Shown here: positions 56,684 to 64,000 of the stretch, piece by piece
How positions within the stretch are numbered: the stretch's first letter is position 1
Layout of the letters: the number at the start of each line of letters is the position of its first letter
Assembly: GCA_022410635.1 (NCBI GenBank)
Contig: JAJVDF010000125.1
Span: 443,262-507,261 of the forward strand
Length of the DNA: 64,000 bases
Direction of reading: 5' to 3'
From: Tretioscincus oriximinensis
Taxonomy: Eukaryota; Chordata; Lepidosauria; Squamata; Gymnophthalmidae
Program-made: the position numbers and the translations under genes
The notes under the pieces: model-generated
Databases searched by the model: none
What the model was told of the DNA's origin: nothing
Seen by the model: the letters and a program-made list of their open reading frames with translations, nothing else

Positions 56684-57690
56684 TTGCCTTGGATGGAAGA
56701 GAATGGAGACCACTCAGTTGTAAATTGAACATGAGTAATTTATTAACCAGTTAACAATGTTCCAAAAAACCGTGACGCAAACTCGTAACATTAACGCAAC
56801 CTGAAATCTAAATAATATTGATCAGTGCTTTTAGAATATCACCCAGAAGTGGAGAGAATTGGGCCATGGCTTGAGTAGGGGTGTGGCCAGGCGCAACAGC
56901 TTGGCAGTCGCCCCAGGTCAGCCACCCGGCCTGACTGGCATCACTGGGCCAGGTCAGCCACCCGGCCTGACCTGCACCCAACTGGGCCACGCCCCGTGAC
57001 GTGGCCCCATCTGGGCGCCTGCTCCTCTCAGCGCGGCCGCCCATGTCATACCATCTGCCCAGCTCGGGCCTCGCCAGTAGACCCACTGGTCCATGCCCTC
57101 GTGTCGTAGGACCAAGGCTGCCTCCACCCGGCAGGTCAGGCCCTTTTGTCTAGGCACCCGAGCTGTCCAGCAGCACAAAGTAACCCACCCATACTGTGGG
57201 TACTCTTCCGAGGATCAAAGAGGTTTGTGAGGGCCTTCAAGAAACCGTCCTGTGTACAGCCCACCTCAATGACTCCAAACCTGCGTTCAACGTACCGGTC
57301 CCCACAGGTAAGCACACAAGTTCGGAACCCTTTTAGGAAGGGCCCTCCAGCTATGAGGTAGCCATGGGGACCCCTTTCTTCAGGTTTTCTTGGCTCCTCT
57401 CGACTTCGCCAAGCTGTGCCACCGCCAACTCCTCTCAATGCCATGACTAGAAGAAGAAAAGAAAATTAGGGAGGGTAAGGGTGGGTTTCGCGCGTCCGAA
57501 GGAGAAGGAGGAAGTGGTGGCTGTCGGAGGGCTTTTAAGCCCTCCGTCGCCAGGAAACCGCATCATCCTTTCGCGCCCTTTTTCAGGCAGCGAAATGAGC
57601 GGTTTCCTAGAGGGGTCTCTTCCTTCCCCCTCGGCAAATGCCTGCGCCGCTGTAGTCACAGCGGCAGCAGACTTCCCTTCCCCACTCTTT
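56684..57690 (-). mobile_element. Unclassified ~0.95-kb repeat family, copy 3
   Basis: Sense is the minus strand. CpG-rich start (about 57690-57560), TATA-like GGGCTTAAAAGCCC in an inverted GGAGGGC/GCCCTCC pair (about 57528-57547), CCTTCGGACGCGC, pyrimidine tract ending TTCTTCTAG, ATGG (57444), an open frame of 102 codons, a GC-rich middle with two copies of a GTCAGGCCGGGTGGCTGACC motif, and GGTTAATAAATTAC (AATAAA near 56740) followed by GGTCTCCATTCTC. Similar to 49040-49962 along its full length (roughly 75-80% by eye) with the same spacing between landmarks. Confidence 0.75.
57136..57444 (-). CDS. Short ORF of the unclassified repeat (unknown function)
   Basis: 102 codons from an ATG four bases after a pyrimidine tract/AG, ending at a TGA that is also at the same position in copy 2. 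Residue order: MALRGVGGGTAWRSREEPRK, a central RTCVLTCGDRYVERRFGVIEVG, and a C-terminal GLLCAAGQLGCLD. No domain recognised. Copy 2 has two one-base deletions in the first 60 bases of the frame and is not intact. The ORF may be a remnant of a longer protein, the start of a retroelement Gag-like protein, or fortuitous. Confidence 0.25.
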   Translation of the reverse strand: MALRGVGGGTAWRSREEPRKPEERGPHGYLIAGGPFLKGFRTCVLTCGDRYVERRFGVIEVGCTQDGFLKALTNLFDPRKSTHSMGGLLCAAGQLGCLDKRA

Positions 57691-57930
57691 CCATAAGCAA
57701 TCACCCCTTTATCTTTGTGTTTAAATTTTGTGGTCTGTTTCAGCATCATTTTTTAGTCTAAACTGTGTATGATTTTTCCCTTCATTGGGCCAGTGGAAAG
57801 GTTTGCACTGTTTAAGATATAAAGAGATTTCTTATAATAATTTAATATTGGTTGCCTTGTTTTTTAAGGAGAAACTGCTTATAAAAAGGGAGGAAAACAT
57901 CTCAAAATGATTCACAGAACCAACATTAAT

Positions 57931-58000
57931 AGAATCATGGAATTATAGAGTTGGAAGAGGCCTCCAGGGCCATCGGGTCCAACCTCCTGCTCAATGCTTA
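57931..58000 (-). mobile_element. CR1 LINE 3' end (second subfamily)
   Basis: + strand AGAATCATGGAATTATAGAGTTGG, GAGGCCTCCAGGGCCATCGGGTCCAACC, CCTGCTCAATGC is the reverse complement of a common CR1 3' end with ATTCTATGATTCT-type octamers. Confidence 0.85.
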
Positions 58001-58009
58001 AAACCGAAG

Positions 58010-59760
58010 ATAAAAACTTTTTATAAAATTAAAGCATTAAAACACACTAAACGTACATTAACAGTGCAATGCATTAGGAACTTATTATTGATAAATGTAT
58101 ACGTCTGCTTCTGTGTTTATCATTGCTATTCTGGTAGAGAATAGACAATTTATTGGAAAAATCACTTCGTCTGAAGCTGATATTGAACAAAACCATCAGT
58201 ATTGGAATTGCCTGTTCCCAAGTCTACAGGATTTTTCTCTATTTCAGATATCTTCCCTTTTCATGTAATCTGTAACAGCTTTATCTTTGCTTCTGTACTT
58301 TCTCTTTTTAAATCTTCTTTAAATCTTGTTTTTGTCAGTAGTTCATACAAACAACTAAACATCATGGAAAAATAAAAAGTGGCCAATTGTGGTAATTATT
58401 CAAGTTGCCTTTCACCTGTGAAAATGCAAAATATGCAAGACAGAGAGAGATCATCTAGTACAGTCCCAAAATGGCTCATGTCTTACTTTATACAATCTTA
58501 AAACACCATAGTACAGGGAAAAAACTTTTGGAACTATCCCAAAATAGTAGCCATGCAGACTGAAGTTTTCAGCAATGGATCACAAATTACTATGCAAAGA
58601 TAACATTCCCATAGCTAACTCACTCTTACCTTCATGAAATATTGCCTAACTTGTAATGTGAGGATATGTTATGTACTTCATTCCCTTATTCCTTTATTCC
58701 TTTATTATTTATTTATTTATTTGGGAGGAAGCAACATTGTTGTTCCAGCTTGGACATTGAAGGAAACCATATAATGGATCATCCTTTGAATTAGCCTGTG
58801 TGGATTGCTGGTATGTATTTTGGAGATCTAATAGGCAACCCACCATGATAGATGGCCATACTATACATTCGCTAGTAATCCCTGAATTCACTGTGGCCAC
58901 TGTAATCCAAATAAATGTCATCATCCTGTCTTCATTGCTTCTGCTTCTAGACATTAAGTCATTAAACATCATTTTATAAATACAGCTTATTTTTTTTTGC
59001 TTCTATTTTCAACTGTCCCAAATTTTTCCCCTCTTGAATTGCATATATACTTTTTCTAAACCATGACTTTATCTCCTTTCTTAAAATTTATCTTATGACT
59101 TATTTTCCATACTTTTTATCATTCTGATAACACTCTTCTAAGTTCATCCAGTGTATTTAATTTGCTTACTTGGAATGGGCCACATCTCACTTCAGGCGTG
59201 TCTTAAATCTAAGGCCTTCAACCATGCTGCATCCTTTTGCTTCCCTATATTTCTCATCCATGATATCAATTTGAAATAAACAGCTTTCAACCCTCCCCAC
59301 CTTTAAGTTCTCATTAGAAGGAATCAACCAACTGAATAGCTTTTCCGTTACTCTTGAATGCCTCGTTTCAGTCTGTAGATCTATAGATAGGTGCATTGCA
59401 CTTTTATATATATTGCAGCTGAATTTCTTTCCCAATGGATTTAAATTATAGTAATGGCATCGTTTTCAATTATGCTTTTATTATAGAAGTGTGCTTCTTT
59501 TTCTCCACTATGAAACTGTTGCCTGACAATTGTCTCTTGGTACTCAAAATTCTCCCAAAATGCACTTTGCTTAATTTGCTTTGTAGCATCATTTTCCAGA
59601 ATGAAAAAATAAATGTTCACGAATGTTATGCATTTCTACAACTTTAACTCACAAAACGCAATCAAAAATTAAAAGCCTCCATTTGACCACCCACCCATCT
59701 ATCCATCCATCTATCTATCTTTCCAGATGAGGTGGTAGTAGCTAACAGATACATTCATGG
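58010..59760. other. Unique AT-rich DNA
   Basis: No gene. Simple repeats: (ATTCCTTT/TTTA)n at 58682-58722 and (CATC/ATCT)n at 59694-59722. Confidence 0.5.
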
Positions 59761-59827
59761 ACACCAAGGGTATAAATAGCTACTAGAGTGGAAGTTTTGA
59801 AACTGCCTCTGGGATGGAGCAAGAGGC

Positions 59828-59989
59828 AATACTCATGAAATACCATTTGCAGGGAATCAAGAACAGGTGAATATTTTTTCTTCTTCTGTTCAGACTGCCC
59901 AGGTGCAATTGGTAGGTCTCTGTGAGAGACAGAATGATGGAATAAATAGGCTGTGACCCAATTCAATAGGGCTCCTTTTATGTTCTTAG
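59828..59989 (+). mobile_element. CR1 LINE 3' end
   Basis: CCATTTGCAGGGAATCAAGAACAGG, CAGACTGCCCAGGTGCAATTGG, CAGAATGATGGAATAAATAGGC, TAGGGCTCCTTTTATGTTCTTA. Same family as 37113-37312, slightly more diverged; the 74-codon antisense frame has no meaning. Confidence 0.88.
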
Positions 59990-59991
59990 AG

Positions 59992-60598
59992 TTTCATAGG
60001 TGTTTGATCTAATGGATCTCAAGGAATGAGTCAGTAAGGAATTAAGAGATCATTTCTAAATTTCACACTTAAAATGGTTAACTTCTCAAGTCAGTGAAGT
60101 AGTGCAAATTCAGCAGAGCAGGGTGAGAATACTCCTGTGAGCCTACCACATTGAAGGAATGATCTGCTTTTTTCTCTTTCTCTAGATATCTTTCGACCCA
60201 TAAAAAGGGTTACCATATAGGTCAAAATTCCTACATCTGTTTTCTCCTAGAAAAAATCAACACAGCACACATTGCAGATCATAGTTGCTGAAAGTTTATT
60301 TTGTGGATTCAATAATTATTTAACTGTAGCAGCTGGATATTTCTTTGAGATTTGATGGGGGTTGTTTGCTATTTTTTCCTTCAGAGTTTTTTTGCAGTTT
60401 ATTTATCTATTCCTCTCTGATAGGGATAAAAAAAATACAGATCTCAGGTCATTTCCCTTGACCACAGCTGGAATAGGCTATAGCCATCCATTTCATTGAG
60501 AATGTCATTCTGCCAAGATTCTCTGGTGTGGACATTACACATCTGTGGAATTATATCAAGCCCCAAAATGTTAATCGAGTGAAATGTCACCAGTCTCT
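59992..60598. other. Unique AT-rich DNA
   Basis: Nothing recognised. Confidence 0.5.
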
Positions 60599-60604
60599 GG
60601 AATT

Positions 60605-60715
60605 CATTTATTTTGCTTATATATTTATTTGCATTTTTATCCCATCTTATACCGAAAAGTCTCAGGATAATGTACAATAATAAAAACAAAATATAAATTG
60701 AATTTACTAAAAACA
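60605..60715 (-). mobile_element. L2-like 3' tail
   Basis: ATTTATTTGCATTTTTATCCCATC, TATACCGAAAAGTCTCAGGATAATGTACAATAATAAAAAC parallels the 3' tail of the SINE at 62394 and of the L2 at 42031, reversed. Confidence 0.6.
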
Positions 60716-60719
60716 ATGG

Positions 60720-62390
60720 AAAGGGGAAGGATTTTTTTCCCAATCAATGAGCAAAATTACCACCACTATATGTTGGCCTCCTTTTTATTTACACACAGAT
60801 AAGATTTGTCTGAAGTTTCATCCGGGTAATACTTATTTTTTTCTACTATGTTCGAATGTTCTGAAATAAAACATTTATATTCCAAACTAAGGGTTGTAAA
60901 AATATATTGATTAATAACATATTAAACAAAACAGAAATTATGTACAGGCTGGTTGGATATTTTGATTTAATGTTTCCATTTAATTGGGACCTCTTGTTTA
61001 AATACCATTTGTATGGATATTGTGGCATAAGCTTTATTCCATGACATCCAGGCATAGCAGAATAAGTAAATCATGTCTGGTTGTTGCCCAAGAGTGAATC
61101 AGATATATACAAAACAAAGGCCTGTAAAGGATACTGGCCAGATACTGTACTCTTCGTGCATCACTGGAACAGTCCAAAATGTTAGTGTGGATATTACAAT
61201 TGACTGCATCCTCATGTAGTCATTGTCAAATTTAATTAGAAATAAGCATAATGCATGAAACTTTGAATCTTGTTTTAAAAGAAATAATGTATTTAGTTTA
61301 AAAGAAAAGAAAAAAGCAACCAGAAATCTCTATATTCCTCAGCTGTTCTACCATACAAAAGCACAAGGGAATGTAGCATTTCATCCATAATTGACAGCTA
61401 CTCTGACATCTTTCTTCTCCCAGTATGGTGTGAAAAAAGTGCCCTGGGCAATCTATTCTGTTTGCCAGATCAGTCAGGGAAGGATAAAACCCACCTGGTG
61501 AGCAAGACTGTCCATTTTTTACAGAAGATCTACAGCACTGGAAGCCTAGAGAGAGAAGCATTTAATGGAAAAACCTTCAAGAAGAGAAAATTTTAAAGGG
61601 ATTTTTGGACACTCAGATATGATATTTTGTTCCCAGTTCACAAAAGCTTTTCACTTTCCTACGCCCATCATTTGTGTAAATATCAAATCCCAAATCTCTT
61701 CTGATTTTTTTTCTATATATTGCTCAGCAATATAATAGAGCAAAATACATATCTTATGCATATATGATAATCGTGTAGAAAATGTGTATTTCTCGGGATT
61801 ATGGACTGATCTTAGCAGTTAGTTCAAACCTTAAAATCAATAAACTGATTTTTGACATAACGTTAAATGCAGACATCCCTCTTTTTGCCACAAAGCTTTC
61901 TAACGATGCTAATTGTCTGGTTACATTGATCTGCACTTCTGCTGTCCTCCATATCCTTGGAGAGATCAGTGAACTCCACTTTGAAGTGCCCTACCCATTC
62001 ATTATTTATGCTGTGGAAGACCCAATATTCCAACACTAAAAGAACACTACGGCTGTACCTTTCTGTTGCCTGACTATTAATAGACAGCTCCCAGCTGCTC
62101 CGTCATTTTTCTTCTGTCAGAAAAGATGTAACTACATGATTAAGATGGCGTGCAATTCTAAAGCGATTATCAATTATACCAATTAAGGTCAAATAGAATG
62201 GAACACAGCAGCATGTGTTAAAAATAATAATAAAAAACATGAACCAACAGCAAAAGTAATGTAAGTCACAGCTAATTTGAAAGTATTATATGCATAAATT
62301 AGTTTCTATAGCATAAACATAGAAATTTCTAAGTGAAGACTTGGGTTCTTCTGAGCAGAAATATAAACATTATTATTATGTGCACATAAA
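60720..62390. other. Unique AT-rich DNA
   Basis: No gene supported. Two open frames (61298-61561 minus, 61782-62039 plus, 85-87 codons) lack recognisable domains or convincing exon context. Confidence 0.5.
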
Positions 62391-62393
62391 TTT

Positions 62394-62615
62394 AATTTAT
62401 TTATTTATTTGAATTTATATCCCATCCTATACCCGAAAGTCTCAGGGCGGCCTACCATAGGGTGGCGCACATAGCTTTTGTTGCTTTCTCCACAACAGAC
62501 ACCCTGTGGAGTAGGTGGGGCTGAGAGAGTTCAAAGAACTGTGACTGGCCCAAGGTCACCCAGCTGGCTTCATAGAGAAATGGGGAATCAAACCCCAAGT
62601 GTTTCATCATTCACT
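62394..62615 (-). mobile_element. MIR/CORE-like SINE with L2-type tail
   Basis: + strand order: (ATTT)n, TATATCCCATCCTATACCCGAAAGTCTCAGGGCGGCC (L2-type 3' end), CACAACAGACACCCTGTGGAGTAGGTGGGGCTGAGAG, GACTGGCCCAAGGTCACCCAGCTGGCTTCAT (CORE), GGGGAATCAAACCCC (B-box complement). The sense strand is therefore minus. Sharing the 3' end with an L2 is the known arrangement for MIR-type SINEs that use L2 enzymes. Confidence 0.85.
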
Positions 62616-62619
62616 TTTG

Positions 62620-62928
62620 ATTTTGCAGCTGTGTTCTTCCATTTTGAAAGTGGACAGAAACTGGGTTAAAACTTAAGTGTGACGTTGACCTTTGAGATGC
62701 AAACAAACTTAAGGCCTCTTTGTATAGGCCTCAGTAATGTGTTTTAGGGATCCATTACAATACATCTATAGTAATGTGTTGTAACAGATCCTTAAAATAT
62801 ATTATTGAGTCTATGGAAATGGGACCTTAAAGTCATAAAATGGCCTGGAGCAATACTATAGCATGGGCTTACCAGTACCTGAGCACCACTGTGTGCCTCA
62901 TAGCCTCATCTCCTCTGCTCTATTCCTA
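62620..62928. other. Unique DNA
   Basis: Nothing recognised. Confidence 0.4.
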
Positions 62929-62930
62929 AA

Positions 62931-63134
62931 TAGGCTGACCAGATGACCCGTTTTGGAAGGGATTGAAAACCCGTTTTTGGGATGCCTCTCGTTTTTTCTG
63001 AGGAAAAGAAATAATAAAAAATATTTCGAAAACAATTCTTTTTTTGGAAAATATTTTCCTCAGAAAAACTGGGAGGCATCCCAAAACCAGGTTTTCAACA
63101 CACGCACACCAAAAGGGGTCATCTGGTGAGCCTA
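62931..63134. mobile_element. Palindromic MITE
   Basis: Terminal inverted repeats TAGGCTGACCAGATGACCC-TTTTGG and CCAAAAGGGGTCATCTGGTGAGCCTA (two to three mismatches in 26 bp). Inner arms AAAACCCGTTTTTGGGATGCCTC / GAGGCATCCCAAAACCAGGTTTT and TTTTTCTGAGGAAAA / TTTTCCTCAGAAAAA continue the fold, so nearly the whole 204 bp is a hairpin. Flanks ATTCCTAAA and AATCCTAAA may be a degraded target duplication. Termini are of the GGTGACCAGA-GTCCC type common in reptile hAT-like MITEs. Confidence 0.85.
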
Positions 63135-63139
63135 TTAAT

Positions 63140-64000
63140 CCTAAAGCATGGAGATTCATGAATGGGGAGATTGTTCTCTTCCATTAATGAGCTACCCAGT
63201 ACCTATATTTTAGCATTTTATTCATTTACTAGCAGAAGAAGGTCGTTCTGAAGCCCTGAACAGGATAGCCTTTTAGCACAAAGTCACGTACACACACAAT
63301 TGCCCTGTCTCCACACTGCCTCAGCCGCCTGCTGCTGCTGTTACCACCACTGCTTTTGTGATTGTTGGCAAGGCTGCCTGTTGGGGCTGGTTGACTTATT
63401 GTGGCACAACGCCATTAACAGTGAGGGGACTGGTTTACAGGCCATGCTTTGCCCAATATTGTGCTTTCAAGTTGATGGACATTAATTCTGTAAATTAACA
63501 TCTCGTAGAGTGGCGTGTTAGTTTAAAGAGGATTTTTGTTTACCTTTCAAGTATCTATGGATCAGCACTATGCTTCTCATCCTTGGTAATCACCTGTTGA
63601 TGTGGCATCTACCTATGAGTGATTTGTCTGGTATACTAACTTAATATTCTGAATGGACTCTGTAAGTGGTCCATTAAGTGATGTATAGACACATTCTTAG
63701 CCCAATGCTGCTTTCATCTAATATGGAAGCAGTGCTCAACTTGGGAACATAGATTTTCAGTGCACAGCAGACATTCCAATAACTCCATTGTGCCTATCTA
63801 CAGATCTAAGCAAGGATGCACTAGTTTATTCTGGAATTCCTGATAATCCAGTTTATCGATTACCAGTTTTAATGCACCTCGTTCATAAGTATAAAATTTA
63901 TTCTTATTTTTACCATTCTGTCAGCTCCTAACAAGCAAGATCTTCCTGTCAGCTATTTTGTTTGTTGGCTGTCAAGAGGANGTACAGTAGTTCATTCTCG
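63140..64000. other. Unique DNA to window edge
   Basis: No gene recognised; a moderately GC-rich patch at 63300-63440. Confidence 0.45.

Noticed and set aside
57447..57749. 100-codon minus-strand frame upstream of the short ORF in copy 3
   Set aside because: Falls in the promoter-like CpG region of the repeat and copy 2 does not preserve it.
61298..62039. Two 85-87-codon frames that might be host exons
   Set aside because: No recognisable domain, no convincing splice context and AT-rich surroundings; chance is the simpler explanation.

Overview
This window reads as an AT-rich, non-coding stretch of an amniote nuclear genome, most likely a lepidosaur (lizard-type) reptile. The evidence is the mix of interspersed repeats: CR1 3' ends finishing in TTCTTATG, an L2-clade LINE with an A/T-rich simple-repeat tail, decayed L1, tRNA-derived SINEs with GAA-rich tails, MIR/CORE-like SINEs, and many short inverted-repeat DNA transposons of hAT type. 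This assignment is an inference from repeat types. I found no host protein-coding exon, tRNA, rRNA, CRISPR array or bacterial-type operon. Nearly all open frames are under 110 codons and fall in unique AT-rich DNA, low-complexity tracts or dead transposons. The longer ones are pieces of one L2 element, one CR1 remnant, or low-complexity artefacts.

Layout. 1-5.6 kb: 3' part of an unclassified repeat family (copy 1), an inverted CR1-like reverse-transcriptase relic, a tRNA-SINE, a 122-bp near-perfect palindrome, a MITE and a CR1 relic. 5.7-13.6 kb: mostly unique, with a GC-rich block, an L1 ORF2 relic, a small element with a hammerhead-like core, and a SINE. 13.6-14.5 kb: an hAT element with an 8-bp target duplication and a second MITE. 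14.5-24 kb: unique DNA with three old L2 relics on the minus strand. 24-31 kb: a 188-bp-spaced duplication, an LTR-like block and a SINE. 31-42 kb: palindromic MITEs, a (CA)32 tract, CR1 pieces with local inversions, a polypyrimidine tract and a DNA-transposon-like unit. 42.0-45.2 kb: a nearly complete L2 LINE (endonuclease plus reverse transcriptase, minus strand, two frame breaks). 45-64 kb: unique DNA with two more copies of the unclassified family, an inverted pair of hammerhead-like repeats, a MITE carrying a Z-DNA-prone minisatellite, CR1 3' ends, a MIR-like SINE and a palindromic MITE.

How parts relate. The SINEs and MITEs would depend on enzymes of autonomous partners (L2/CR1 reverse transcriptase, hAT transposase). 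Only the L2 has a recognisable partner protein here, and it is broken. The two most unusual items are (a) a roughly 0.95-kb family with TATA box, pyrimidine tract/AG, a short ORF open in one copy, and AATAAA, present three times; and (b) a dispersed element whose core looks like a dimer-type hammerhead ribozyme, with its predicted stem II kept paired in three copies and a palindromic head-to-head derivative nearby.
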